A DNA stretch of 64,000 nucleotides. Source: Thermocrinis albus DSM 14484 (GTDB lineage: Bacteria > Aquificota > Aquificia > Aquificales > Aquificaceae). The notes under the pieces were generated by a model. It was not told the origin of the DNA. It was given only the letters and a program-made list of their open reading frames with translations, and did no database searches. This document shows, one piece after another, positions 53,914-62,975 of the stretch (position 1 is the stretch's first letter; each line of letters begins with the position of its first letter). The DNA is taken from NCBI RefSeq assembly GCF_000025605.1, contig NC_013894.1, forward strand, positions 1,101,529-1,165,528, given 5' to 3'. The translations under genes and the position numbers were made by a program.

Positions 53914-54888
53914 TCAATGTTGAGTATGGTAACTATCATAACTTTTTGGTTCCACGTTAATGGTTTCTTCCACCACGTAAGGTTTTTCTCCTTTACCTGC
54001 GTAGTAAATCCTCACCAACATCTCGGCCAGTATTCCCGTAGACGCCAGTTGAATCCCTGCCAGTACCAACAACACACCCAGTAGAAGGAGAGGCCTCCTA
54101 CCTATGTCTTCATCAGCTAGTATCTTCACACCAAAAAGGTAAAGGAGTGTGAGAAGCCCTAAAGTCAGAAGTATGAGGCCAATACCACCGAACACGTAGA
54201 GGGGTTTCGTCATATAATCGTTTAGAAACTTAACCAAAAGTATGTCCAAAAGAACTCGCACAGTTCTACCTATACCGTACTTGGATTTTCCGTACCTTCT
54301 CGGGTGGTGTCTTACTACCACTTCCGTAACCTTGGCACCAAAACGTTGAGTTAATGCAGGAAGAAATCTGTGCATGTCACCGTAAAGCTCCAGCTTTTTG
54401 GCTATATCAGCCCTGTAAGCTTTCAGGGTGCAGCCGTAATCGTGAAGATGAACGCCAGTTACCTTGGATATTATCCAGTTGGCTATCATAGAAGGCAGGC
54501 GCCTTGAGAGGAAGGGATCCTTTCTGTCCTTTCTCCATCCACTTACCACGTGGTAACCTTCCCTCACCTTTTGAAGAAGGAGAGGTATGTCTTCTGGATC
54601 GTTCTGCAGATCAGCATCCATGGTGATGATGATATCCCCCTCTGCATACTGAAAGCCGGCATACAGGGCAGCCGTTTGGCCAAAGTTCCTCCTAAACCTT
54701 ATGATCTTCAGTTTCTCATCCTGACTGGCCAGCTCTTTGAGGACAGCGAAGGTATTGTCGGTGGATCCATCATCCACAAACAGTATTTCGTAATCTTCTC
54801 CCAGTTTTTCTAAAACTTCCTTCAGCTTGCGGTAAAGTATAGGTATGCTCTCCTCCTCGTTGTAAGCGGGAATCACCACCGATATCAT
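53914..54888 (-). CDS. Polyprenyl-phosphate glycosyltransferase (GT2, DPM1/ArnC-like)
   Basis: 324 aa. GT-A domain with SVVIPAYNEEESI (3-15), FVDDGSTDNT and TMDADLQNDPED (metal-binding DxD). Two C-terminal transmembrane helices (about 230-257 and 267-292) anchor it. Such enzymes move a sugar from a nucleotide to undecaprenyl phosphate for LPS or wall modification. The sugar is unknown. UDP-glucuronate made by Ugd (59955) is one possible donor in the cell, by inference only. Overlaps the YaaA-like gene by 4 bp. Confidence 0.9.
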   Translation of the reverse strand: MISVVIPAYNEEESIPILYRKLKEVLEKLGEDYEILFVDDGSTDNTFAVLKELASQDEKLKIIRFRRNFGQTAALYAGFQYAEGDIIITMDADLQNDPEDIPLLLQKVREGYHVVSGWRKDRKDPFLSRRLPSMIANWIISKVTGVHLHDYGCTLKAYRADIAKKLELYGDMHRFLPALTQRFGAKVTEVVVRHHPRRYGKSKYGIGRTVRVLLDILLVKFLNDYMTKPLYVFGGIGLILLTLGLLTLLYLFGVKILADEDIGRRPLLLLGVLLVLAGIQLASTGILAEMLVRIYYAGKGEKPYVVEETINVEPKSYDSYHTQH

Positions 54889-55514
54889 ATGTACCTTCCC
54901 TCACTTTCAAGAATTACTGTCAGTACGTTATCTCTCAGTTCCTTATGGGTGACCCTGTAGTCGTAAAAGTTTATTTTTTCCAAGTGGTCTGGTGAGAGGT
55001 TTTTCTCCTCTATGTACCTAAGGGTGAAGGCCCTATGGGGTTGTGAGTTAGTAACAACCCTTCCCTTCTTTCGGTAGATGAACCGAACCACCAACTTCGC
55101 TTTGCTAAGGTCCACCAGCTTCTCTTCCTCTCTACCCAAGAAGGAGAAAACCACCTGATCTGAGAATATCTCCTTGGTAAGTTCTCTGATATAAGACCTC
55201 CAGAGCTCTCCGACCCTCTTGCCGTTACATACATCTTTCCAACCAATGGGAGCGTAAGGAATGGGTGTATCTATATGAACCAGTCCCAAGAGGGGAGACA
55301 TAACAACAGATCTCTCCGCTAACCTTTTCTGGACGGGGGGAGGTAGAACCCAGAACTCCAAGCTTTCCCAGAAGGGACCTTTGTACCTTCTCCACACGGG
55401 TAGGAGGTTATCCATATTGGCATGGGTGCACTCCATCATCTTCAGACGTTGGGGGTTGAGGCGTGGAAAAGGATAATCCTGTATGCTGAAGGAAGGTGTG
55501 TCTTTGAGGATCAT
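54885..55514 (-). CDS. YaaA-like (UPF0246/DUF328) protein, divergent
   Basis: 209 aa from the ATG at 55514; the longer frame adds an unlikely leader that would overlap the divergent gene. Segments such as MSPLLGLVHIDTPIPYAP, GELWRSYI, KAKLVVRFIYRKKGR and FTLRYIEEKNLS resemble YaaA, a DNA-binding protein that lowers peroxide damage by limiting free iron. It is shorter than E. coli YaaA (~258 aa) and the match is weak by eye. Fe-SOD and a ferritin-like protein in the window give an oxidative theme but are not adjacent. Confidence 0.5.
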   Translation of the reverse strand: MILKDTPSFSIQDYPFPRLNPQRLKMMECTHANMDNLLPVWRRYKGPFWESLEFWVLPPPVQKRLAERSVVMSPLLGLVHIDTPIPYAPIGWKDVCNGKRVGELWRSYIRELTKEIFSDQVVFSFLGREEEKLVDLSKAKLVVRFIYRKKGRVVTNSQPHRAFTLRYIEEKNLSPDHLEKINFYDYRVTHKELRDNVLTVILESEGRYI

Positions 55515-55544
55515 TCTGGACTGTTTTTTTGTGGAGGGGAGAAG

Positions 55545-56699
55545 ATGGAGCATAACTATTATTATATGATGGGTTTAAAGCCTCAGGTGGCTCCCTTCAC
55601 GGTACAGCCTTTGGGTGATAAATTCTATGTGAAGAATGCTTACGGTCTAGGGGAGGGTCTTTTGGTGAACGGGTCGGTTCTTCTCCTTATGCATCTTATG
55701 GACGGTAGTAGAGACCTTTTGGATATAAAGGCAGACTTCTTACGAAGAACAGGAAAACTCCTTTCGGAGGAAGAGTTAAGGGATGTGCTGTGGGCTTTAG
55801 ACAGGGCACTCCTTCTGCAGAACGGGAGATTACAGCAGATACTCCAACAGATAGAGACAGAGATAAGAGACAGGGGTTACTTGGAACCTAGCCACGCGGG
55901 TGTAGTTTATCCGGAAGATGCGGACAGCTGCAGAAACTTCTTGGTGGGAGCGGACATTAAACCAAAGGAGCGCGCTTTGGGCGTAATGGTGCCCCACATG
56001 GACCTAAGGGTGGCAAAAGAAACTTACTGGCAGGCCTACGGTAGACTGGAGGGGTCTTATCACCTCGTCATCATAATGGGTGTGTCCCATTACTTTCACC
56101 GTCATCCTATATCCTTTCTACCTGTTGGCATAAAGACACCTTTCGGTATTTTGGAGGTGGAAGACTCCCTTCTTAAAAGGATCGTGCAGAGATTCGGAGA
56201 CTGGGTTTTCGAAGATACTGTGGCCTATGTGGAGGAGCATTCCATAGAGTTTCAGGCCCTCTATGTTAAAATGCTGTGGCCGAAGGCTAAGGTGATTCCT
56301 ATGATAGTGGCTCATGCAAGCACAGAGTTTATGGAGGAGGTGGCAGACTTTATGGAAGTAATCTTGAGACCTTACAAAGATGATCTTGTTGTTATATCCA
56401 GTGTGGATATGAGTCACGTAGGTAGGAAGTTTGGGGATCCTTCCTCTTACGATCCTTCTCTTACCGATATGAAATATCTGGAGCTTATGCGTAAACTTTA
56501 TTATCCGGAGGCTTACCGTTTTCTGTGGGAGACCGATAATATAACCCGAATAGATGGACAGTACACCAACTATCTTTTTGGTGCCCTCCTCAAGAGACTA
56601 GGATCAGCAGAAGGAAGACTCTTAGACTACAGGAAGTACGTAGAAGAGCTGACCGACTCGGTGGTTTCTTACGCCAGCTTAGTTTTTCCTGTGTCATGA
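55545..56699 (+). CDS. MEMO-family protein with an N-terminal PqqD-like domain
   Basis: 384 aa from the ATG at 55545, preceded by GGAGGGGAG. Residues about 1-110 form a helical/winged unit (LLVNGSVLLLMHLMDGSRDL, LSEEELRDVLWALDRALLL) similar in shape to PqqD/RRE-type peptide-binding domains. Residues about 115-380 are MEMO1 (AmmeMemoRadiSam protein B): MVPHMDLRVA, GVSHYF, EHSIEFQALYVKML, and SSVDMSHVGRKFGD. These histidines, aspartate and cysteine-equivalents line the metal pocket of the dioxygenase-like fold. AMMECR1 and the radical SAM partner are not adjacent. Function is unknown. Confidence 0.82.
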   Translation: MEHNYYYMMGLKPQVAPFTVQPLGDKFYVKNAYGLGEGLLVNGSVLLLMHLMDGSRDLLDIKADFLRRTGKLLSEEELRDVLWALDRALLLQNGRLQQILQQIETEIRDRGYLEPSHAGVVYPEDADSCRNFLVGADIKPKERALGVMVPHMDLRVAKETYWQAYGRLEGSYHLVIIMGVSHYFHRHPISFLPVGIKTPFGILEVEDSLLKRIVQRFGDWVFEDTVAYVEEHSIEFQALYVKMLWPKAKVIPMIVAHASTEFMEEVADFMEVILRPYKDDLVVISSVDMSHVGRKFGDPSSYDPSLTDMKYLELMRKLYYPEAYRFLWETDNITRIDGQYTNYLFGALLKRLGSAEGRLLDYRKYVEELTDSVVSYASLVFPVS

Positions 56700-58036
56700 A
56701 ACAGATAGAAACCGACATAACATGTAGGCTGGATGCTCTCCCTTGGACCAGCTTCCACTGGCGTTTCCTCTTTGCACTGGGTATAACGTGGGTTCTCGAT
56801 GCCTTTGAAGTGGTGATAGTAACCGCTGTTTTGCGCAGTATGACATCAGATTTAGGAATAACAAAGGAGCAGTCTTCTTTAGTTATAAGTAGTTTTCTGG
56901 TGGGTACAGTGTTAGGTTCTTTGGTCTTCGGTTACTTGGCAGACAGATGGGGGAGGAAGAAGTTATTTCTACTTACCCTCCTCCTCTACTCGGGTGGTAC
57001 TTTTCTTACAGGCTTTGCCACAGATCTTTGGAGCGTCCTTCTGTTTCGTCTCATGGCGGGTGCTGGTTTAGGTGGTGAGTTCACCGCCATACAGTCTGCC
57101 ATAGATGAATTTGTTCCCGCAAGACACAGGGGGAAGGTGGATGGTACCATAACGGCTTTGTGGAATCTGGGAAGTCTCATGGCTTCTCTCACCACACTGT
57201 ACTTACTTAGGTTCTTGGGTGAAACCGGGTGGAGGTGGGCTTTTCTGCTGGGTGGTGTGATAGCGTTGTTGGCCTTTGTAGTAAGACTGTATGTTCCTGA
57301 GTCACCCCGTTGGCTTATAGCCAAAGGCAGATTGTGGGAAGCTGAGAGGATCGTGAGCAGCATAGAGAGCTATGCAGGTGTAAGGCCTAATGTGGAAAAG
57401 TGTATGGTACCCGTGTACGAAGGGAGTCTGTGGGATGCTACTCGTCTTATTCTCTCTCGCTACAGGTGGCGCTTTCTCTTCAGTGCCAGTATGAGCTTTA
57501 CTATTCTCACCACTTACTACGGCATGCAGGCTCTTCTACCCATAGTTCTTACGGAGGTTTACGGCCTGAAAGGTACCGACGTGCCCTCTGTACTCATGTT
57601 CGGCAGTGTGGGAGGTCTCTTAGGTGGTCTTGTGGTGGCTTATCTTAGTGACAGGATAGGTAGAAAGGTTATGGGTCTTGCTGTGAGCTTTTGCTCCCTC
57701 ATGTTCAGCTCCCTTTTCTTGGTGCCCATCTTTGATCTTAAGACTACCTTTTTCCTTTACTCCCTCGTAGGTTACTCTTTTGCCTCTGTAGCATACGTTT
57801 TAGCCACAGAGATCTATCCATCTCCCATAAGGGCTTACGCTATAGGTCTTATGTCTCTCGTGGGTAGAGTGAGCGGGTCTTTCGTATCGCCTCTTTTGGT
57901 GGCTGTGTCGCAGCAGGACTACAGGTTAGGCGTCATCGGTCTTGCCTCTCTTTGGATGGTGGGCTTTACAGCCTTCTTCCTTTACACCCTTAGGGGTAAG
58001 GAAACAAGAGGCAGATCTCTGGAAGATATCAGTTAA
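56696..58036 (+). CDS. MFS transporter (sugar porter / aromatic acid:H+ symporter-like)
   Basis: 446 aa, 12 predicted helices. The loop 2-3 motif is GYLADRWGRKKLF and the mirror repeat in the second half is AYLSDRIGRKVMG. PESPRWLIAKGR after helix 6 is the sugar-porter/AAHS signature, and VLDAFEVVIVT in helix 1 fits the AAHS/niacin group. It should be a proton symporter for a small organic solute, substrate unknown. It overlaps the MEMO gene by 4 bp and is followed 6 bp later by a class II aldolase. Confidence 0.9.
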   Translation: MKQIETDITCRLDALPWTSFHWRFLFALGITWVLDAFEVVIVTAVLRSMTSDLGITKEQSSLVISSFLVGTVLGSLVFGYLADRWGRKKLFLLTLLLYSGGTFLTGFATDLWSVLLFRLMAGAGLGGEFTAIQSAIDEFVPARHRGKVDGTITALWNLGSLMASLTTLYLLRFLGETGWRWAFLLGGVIALLAFVVRLYVPESPRWLIAKGRLWEAERIVSSIESYAGVRPNVEKCMVPVYEGSLWDATRLILSRYRWRFLFSASMSFTILTTYYGMQALLPIVLTEVYGLKGTDVPSVLMFGSVGGLLGGLVVAYLSDRIGRKVMGLAVSFCSLMFSSLFLVPIFDLKTTFFLYSLVGYSFASVAYVLATEIYPSPIRAYAIGLMSLVGRVSGSFVSPLLVAVSQQDYRLGVIGLASLWMVGFTAFFLYTLRGKETRGRSLEDIS

Positions 58037-58042
58037 ACTGAT

Positions 58043-58600
58043 ATGAAGATGCTTAAATGGGCGGTAAGAAAGATACTGAAAGCGGCTCATCTCCTCTACC
58101 AAGAAGGATTGGTGGATGCTCGCGCCGGCAACATCTCCTTTAGGATAGACGATAAAATCATCATTACCCGCACCGGCAGTCACCTTGGAGAGCTTACAGA
58201 GGAAGATCTTATCCTGCTACCTCTGTTGGGTACTACCCCACTTTTGGAGAGGGCTTCTTCCGAGATGCCGGTCCACAGAGAGGTATACCTTCGTACATCT
58301 CACAGGGCCGTGGTGCACGCTCACCCACCTGCTACCGTTTCTCTGTCTTTAAGAGAAGAAAAGATAATACCGGTAGACTCGGAGGGTAAGATACTTCTGA
58401 AGGAGGTGTGTGTGGTGGAGGACCTTCCTTCGGGAAGTGAGGCTCTCGCGGAGGCGGTGGCTAACCTTCTGCAGGACAACTCTCTGGTGGTGGTAAGGGG
58501 GCACGGTGTTTTTGCAGCGGACAGAGATCCCATGAAAGCCTATGGCTGGATATCGGTCTTAGAAAGATCCTGCAGGATACTTCAGGAGACTCTTCCGTAG
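58043..58600 (+). CDS. Class II aldolase/adducin-family protein
   Basis: 185 aa. The family start ARAGNISFRID, the glutamate in SEMPVHREVY, zinc-binding HAHPPA and the later RGHGVFAAD are visible, so metal chemistry should be intact. Candidates are fuculose-phosphate-type aldolase or methylthioribulose-phosphate dehydratase (MtnB). With mtnP in the window, a methionine-salvage role is possible but unproven. The transporter just upstream may bring in its substrate. The 3' end overlaps malQ by 19 bp. Confidence 0.88.
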   Translation: MKMLKWAVRKILKAAHLLYQEGLVDARAGNISFRIDDKIIITRTGSHLGELTEEDLILLPLLGTTPLLERASSEMPVHREVYLRTSHRAVVHAHPPATVSLSLREEKIIPVDSEGKILLKEVCVVEDLPSGSEALAEAVANLLQDNSLVVVRGHGVFAADRDPMKAYGWISVLERSCRILQETLP

Positions 58601-59940
58601 GTATCTGACAGTTGCCTTAGATAAGAGGCTACCTCTTCAGAGGGCAGATTTTTTAAACACCACCTCCAGTTTCCTTTCTGTGTTCCTGGGACGTTCATGC
58701 GGGCCTCTTTTCCGAGACCCAGCACGTCCTGTAGGGGCACTATGCAGAGATCTGCCACCGACATGTAGGCCATCTTCAACATACAACTCACCAGGTTTTC
58801 CTGAGTACACCAGGTGTAACTGTGCAGAAAACTCCTCTCTTCTGGAGTCAGATCTTCATAATACCAGTCCTTCAGCGGTTTGAGATCGTGGGTGGTGGTG
58901 TATACCACACACCTGTTGGTGTGGCGGTGGGGAAGATGTGGAGAGTCCTTATGGTAGAAGGCAAAGGCCAAAACCCGTGAAGAGTAAAAACCAAAAGCAT
59001 CCCTAAGGGTTTCCACGTCGGGGGTTATATGTCCAAGATCCTCCGCTATGAAGGTGGCGTTAGGAAATTCATCCCTGAGGAGTTTCATCAGGTCCCAGCC
59101 GGGTGCCTCCAACCATCTTCTGACAGGGAAAGCCCAGTAAGCTACGAACCCCCTAAAGTGATCAAAGCGCAGTATATCAAAGAGGCGCAGAGCGTGTCTT
59201 ACCCTTTCTACCCACCACTGGAAGTTCTCCTGCAGATGTTTCTCCCACCGATAGACAGGATTTCCCCACCACTGTCCCCTTTCGTTGAATCTGTCAGGTG
59301 GAACACCCGCTACCAGAGTGTTGTCAAAAAGATAAGGTCGGCTCAAAACATCCGCACTGTTGGGTGCTGGATACATGGGAAGATCACCCACTATGAGCAC
59401 ACCTTGCCTGTTGGCATACTCCTTCAACATGAACCACTGACGGAAGAAGAGATACTGGGTTATCTTCACCTTCAGTACATCCTCTTCCCTTACCTTCTTA
59501 CTGATCCTCTCAGCTTCAAAAACCGCATAGTCTTCAAGCCAGAAACTGTTATCCTCCTCAAACTTCCTAAGATCCTCCCACCAGCTGAAGTTGGAAGCAG
59601 CCTCCTCCAGTAAGCGAGCCTTTGTAAGACATACCTTCCGGTAACTTATCCTGCCTGATGGCTTCCTTTTATAGGTTTCCAGCGTTTTGTCGGAAACAAG
59701 CCCCCAACGCTGTAAAAGCTGTGGGCTTATGAGGAGAGGGTTACCCGCAAAGAGGGAGGCAGGATAGTAAGGAGAAAAATCACCCTCAGCTAGCACAGGA
59801 TGTATGGGGAGAACCTGCCACAGGCTCTGTCCCCCTTCTTTCAGAAAATCCACGAAGCTGTAAGCGGAGGGTCCCATATCGCCTATACCAAAAGGTGAAG
59901 GTAGAGAAGTTATATGAAGGAGGAGCCCAGCGCGGCGCAC
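58582..59940 (-). CDS. malQ: 4-alpha-glucanotransferase (amylomaltase)
   Basis: 452 aa, GH77, near the ~500 usual length. GTG start at 59940. Features: SLPSPFGIGDMGPSAYSFVD, catalytic nucleophile in LRFDHFRGFVAYW, the acid/base glutamate in FIAEDLGH, and the third aspartate in YTTTHDLKPLKDW. In most GH77 enzymes the last motif reads THDN; here leucine replaces the asparagine. It rearranges maltodextrins and pairs with glgP. Divergent from ugd with 14 bp between the starts. Confidence 0.92.
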   Translation of the reverse strand: MRRAGLLLHITSLPSPFGIGDMGPSAYSFVDFLKEGGQSLWQVLPIHPVLAEGDFSPYYPASLFAGNPLLISPQLLQRWGLVSDKTLETYKRKPSGRISYRKVCLTKARLLEEAASNFSWWEDLRKFEEDNSFWLEDYAVFEAERISKKVREEDVLKVKITQYLFFRQWFMLKEYANRQGVLIVGDLPMYPAPNSADVLSRPYLFDNTLVAGVPPDRFNERGQWWGNPVYRWEKHLQENFQWWVERVRHALRLFDILRFDHFRGFVAYWAFPVRRWLEAPGWDLMKLLRDEFPNATFIAEDLGHITPDVETLRDAFGFYSSRVLAFAFYHKDSPHLPHRHTNRCVVYTTTHDLKPLKDWYYEDLTPEERSFLHSYTWCTQENLVSCMLKMAYMSVADLCIVPLQDVLGLGKEARMNVPGTQKGNWRWCLKNLPSEEVASYLRQLSDTYGRVS

Positions 59941-59942
59941 TG

Positions 59943-59952
59943 TAAAATATTA
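59943..59952. promoter_or_regulatory. Overlapping -10 boxes for divergent malQ and ugd
   Basis: Plus strand TAAAAT (59943-59948) ends 6 nt before the ugd ATG. Minus strand TAATAT (59952-59947) ends 6 nt before the malQ GTG. No ribosome-binding site is present on either side of this 14-bp gap. Confidence 0.5.
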
Positions 59953-59954
59953 GC

Positions 59955-61277
59955 ATGCGCATAACGGTGGTGGGTGCTGGGTATGTAGGACTTACGACGG
60001 CGGTCTGTTTTGCCCATCTGGGTCATGAGGTGCTTCTGGTAGAAAAGATCCCGCTTAAGGTGGATATGCTGAGGAGGGGAGAGGTCCCCATCTACGAGCC
60101 AGGTATGGAGGAGATGTTAAGAGAGAACTTAAAAGCGGGTAGACTGGGTGTGACCTCCTCTCTCGAGGAAGGTATTCAGTTTTCAGATGTTATATTCATA
60201 TGTGTGGGAACACCCCAAAGTGAAGACGGTTCTGCGGATCTATCACAGGTAGAGGAGGTGGCAAGAGAAACAGCTAAGCTGATGACATCTTACAAACTAC
60301 TGGTAGAGAAATCCACAGTACCGGTAAACACTCACAAGCTCATAAAGAGGACGGTGGAGAGATACCTAAAGAAAAAGGACGTACCTTACGATGTAGCTTC
60401 TAACCCTGAGTTCTTAAGGGAAGGGAGCGCTATAAGAGACTTTCTGTATCCTGACAGAATCGTGATAGGCGTGGAGAGCGAGAGGGCCAGGAAGATCTTT
60501 GAGGAGCTCTATGCAGGTTTCAACTGCCCCATAATCTATACGGATCCGGCTACAGCCGAGCTTATAAAGCATGCTTCCAACTCCTTCTTAGCCATGAAGA
60601 TCTCTTACATCAACATGGTAGCCGATCTTTGTGAGAAGGTAGGTGCTGACATAAAACTGGTGGCCGACGGAATGGGTTTTGACAAACGGATAGGCAGGGA
60701 GTTCCTCAACGCCGGCTTAGGGTGGGGTGGTAGTTGTTTTCCTAAGGATGTGAGGGCCTTCATAAAGATGGCTGAGGATAACGGTGTGGACTTCGGGCTT
60801 CTGAGGGAGGTGGAGAAGATAAACAGAAGGCGTATTGAGAGATTTATGGAAAAGGTGAGATCCTCTCTGTGGAGTCTCAAGGGTAAGAAACTGGCGGTGT
60901 GGGGTTTGTCCTTTAAACCTAACACCGACGACATAAGGGAGGCTGTGTCTACCAAGCTGGTTCCTCTCCTTCTGAAAGAGGGTGCCCGGTTGGTGCTGTA
61001 TGATCCAAAGGCTATGGAGAACTTTAGGCGTGTGTTTCCAGAAGGTGACGATCTAAAGTATGCTCCCGATCCCTACACAGCGGTGGAGGGTGCCTCCGCT
61101 CTTCTTATCCTCACCGAATGGGAAGAGTTTCAACATGTGGATCTTTTGAGGGTAAAAGAGCTCATGGAACTACCTATAGTGGTGGATGGTAGAAACATAT
61201 ACGAACCTTCCGTTATGAAACAGCTGGGTTTTGAGTACCACTGTATGGGGAGAGGTGTTAAAGAACCTCCAGCTTAG
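59955..61277 (+). CDS. ugd: UDP-glucose 6-dehydrogenase
   Basis: 440 aa. Rossmann motif VGAGYVGL (6-13), EKSTVPVNTH, NPEFLREGSAI, and catalytic cysteine C261 in GWGGSCFPKD. The C-terminal domain has AVWGLSFKPNTDDIREA. It oxidises UDP-glucose to UDP-glucuronate for envelope sugars, using two NAD. GDP-mannose dehydrogenases share the fold, but the PxFKPN-type region and GGSC fit the UDP-glucose group. The 3' end overlaps flgI by 20 bp. Confidence 0.94.
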   Translation: MRITVVGAGYVGLTTAVCFAHLGHEVLLVEKIPLKVDMLRRGEVPIYEPGMEEMLRENLKAGRLGVTSSLEEGIQFSDVIFICVGTPQSEDGSADLSQVEEVARETAKLMTSYKLLVEKSTVPVNTHKLIKRTVERYLKKKDVPYDVASNPEFLREGSAIRDFLYPDRIVIGVESERARKIFEELYAGFNCPIIYTDPATAELIKHASNSFLAMKISYINMVADLCEKVGADIKLVADGMGFDKRIGREFLNAGLGWGGSCFPKDVRAFIKMAEDNGVDFGLLREVEKINRRRIERFMEKVRSSLWSLKGKKLAVWGLSFKPNTDDIREAVSTKLVPLLLKEGARLVLYDPKAMENFRRVFPEGDDLKYAPDPYTAVEGASALLILTEWEEFQHVDLLRVKELMELPIVVDGRNIYEPSVMKQLGFEYHCMGRGVKEPPA

Positions 61278-62343
61278 CTCTGAGGGCTCCCGCTGCCTTC
61301 ATAGCCTGAAGTATGGCTATTATCTCACGGGGTGTGGCGCCTATCCTGTTAAGAGACTCCACCAGCTGACTCACGGTAGCTCCCCTAAGTTCCATAATTC
61401 TCCTCTCCTTTTCTTCCACCTTCAGCTCCGTCCTAGGTACCACCACTGTCTCCCCCCTCGAAAGGGGAGGCGGTTGTACCACCTCAGGTGCTTCCTTTAC
61501 GGTGACGGTAAGGGTACCTACCGTCACACTGACGGGCGCTATGGTAACATCACCCCCTAGGAGAACAGTGCCTGACCTTGAGTCTATCACCACCTTGGCT
61601 ACGGCGGGCACATCTATGTCCAAATCCTCCACTTGTGCTAGAAAACTCACCATATCCATACCTTCCGGTATTTTCAGCCTAACGGTGGAAGCATCTACTG
61701 CCTGAGCTACCTGTGCCTGGAACCGTGCGTTTATGATATCTTGTATCTTTTTGGCCAAGGAAAAACTGGCATTATCCAAATAAAGGTTTATCTCCCTTAC
61801 ATCCTGAGGATAGCTTAATCCCCTCTCCACGATAGCTCCGTTGGGTATCCTACCTACGGTGGGCACGTTCTGTACCTGTCTTGCAGCAGCTCCTCTCGCT
61901 TCGTAACCAGAGACCACAACCTGCCCCTGTGCCAAGGCGTAGATCTGGCCGTCGGGACCCACCAGAGGGGTGAGAAGTAATGTCCCACCCTCCAGGCTCT
62001 TGGCGTCACCTATAGAAGATACCTCCACATCTATCCTCATACCAGGTTTTGCATAAGGGGGAAGTTTGGCGGTAACCATGACCGCTGCCACGTTCTTCAC
62101 AGTCATTCTCCTTGGATCCACACTCACACCCATTCTCTGTAACATGTTGGCTATACTCCTTACAGTGAAGAGGGTACTCTTCCCATCTCCCGTACCCTTT
62201 AGACCCACTACGAGACCGTACCCCACAAGGTAGTTGCTCCTGTTACCTTCTACAGTGGCTATGTCTCTTATTTTGGCGGCAAAGGAAACAGTTACCAGCA
62301 GTATCAGAAGGGTAAAACCTTTGCCAACAATCTCGCCAGCCAT
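61258..62343 (-). CDS. flgI: Flagellar P-ring protein FlgI
   Basis: 361 aa, with a signal peptide (hydrophobic 10-22, ending SFA). Family core: KIRDIATVEGNRSNYLVGYGL, GLKGTGDG, ANMLQRMGV, KNVAAVMVTA, and C-terminal LVESLNRIGATPREIIAILQAMKAAGAL. Forms the P ring around the flagellar rod in the periplasm. Overlaps flgH by 40 bp. Other flagellar genes are outside the window. It lies downstream of polA, so the flagellar pair may be read through from a replication gene. Confidence 0.97.
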   Translation of the reverse strand: MAGEIVGKGFTLLILLVTVSFAAKIRDIATVEGNRSNYLVGYGLVVGLKGTGDGKSTLFTVRSIANMLQRMGVSVDPRRMTVKNVAAVMVTAKLPPYAKPGMRIDVEVSSIGDAKSLEGGTLLLTPLVGPDGQIYALAQGQVVVSGYEARGAAARQVQNVPTVGRIPNGAIVERGLSYPQDVREINLYLDNASFSLAKKIQDIINARFQAQVAQAVDASTVRLKIPEGMDMVSFLAQVEDLDIDVPAVAKVVIDSRSGTVLLGGDVTIAPVSVTVGTLTVTVKEAPEVVQPPPLSRGETVVVPRTELKVEEKERRIMELRGATVSQLVESLNRIGATPREIIAILQAMKAAGALRAKLEVL

Positions 62344-62975
62344 CCTGGGTTACCTCCGTCCACCGTGAACCCTCTTCCCTCCACTATCACTTCGAGATTG
62401 GCTATCTTGTCACTGCTTACCGTGTTGGTGGCATCTATGTCCTCCCCTCTCACCACTCCTCTTAGAACCATTTCTCTACTTACGTTGTTCCAATAAAAGT
62501 TCTTCTTAGCCTCTATGAGCATAGACCCGTTAGGGTACACCTTCATAACCCTCCCTGCCATACGTGTGCTGATGACGGCTGACTGTTGGAACTTACCGCT
62601 CCCCTTAGTACTCATCTGACCACCACCCTGCGCAGATAGCTGGTCAAGGACGTCCTTAGAGATACCAAAGAGACTGGCCACACCCTCCTTAAAAGTGGCC
62701 GATCTGGACGTTTGGTTTGCGACACTCTCAACGGCGTTTAAACTCTCCACCAGCAGTACGTAGATAACGTCCCCCACTCTCCTGGCTTTTGTGTCCGAGT
62801 AAAGGGAGACGAACCCCTCCGAGGGCATTATACTCCCCATAGAAGAGTAATGTACCTGTTGAGTTTGGCCTGGATAAGGGTTTCTTGCTTCATACTCCTC
62901 TACTGATACTACCTTCTGGGCACATGAGACTAACATTAACAGCAAACCTATCAGCCACATCACTCCTTTTCCCAT
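62304..62975 (-). CDS. flgH: Flagellar L-ring protein FlgH (lipoprotein)
   Basis: 223 aa from the ATG at 62975. This start gives a positively charged n-region and a lipoprotein signal (lipobox LVSC, cysteine about residue 18). A second ATG at 62960, overlapping the polA stop, lacks the lysine. Longer frames would run far into polA. Core: SLYSDTKARRVGDVIYVLLVE, GSMLIEAKK and the conserved LRGVVRGEDIDATNTVSSDKIA. It forms the L ring in the outer membrane, so a Gram-negative envelope is implied. Confidence 0.95.
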   Translation of the reverse strand: MGKGVMWLIGLLLMLVSCAQKVVSVEEYEARNPYPGQTQQVHYSSMGSIMPSEGFVSLYSDTKARRVGDVIYVLLVESLNAVESVANQTSRSATFKEGVASLFGISKDVLDQLSAQGGGQMSTKGSGKFQQSAVISTRMAGRVMKVYPNGSMLIEAKKNFYWNNVSREMVLRGVVRGEDIDATNTVSSDKIANLEVIVEGRGFTVDGGNPGWLARLLAKVLPF

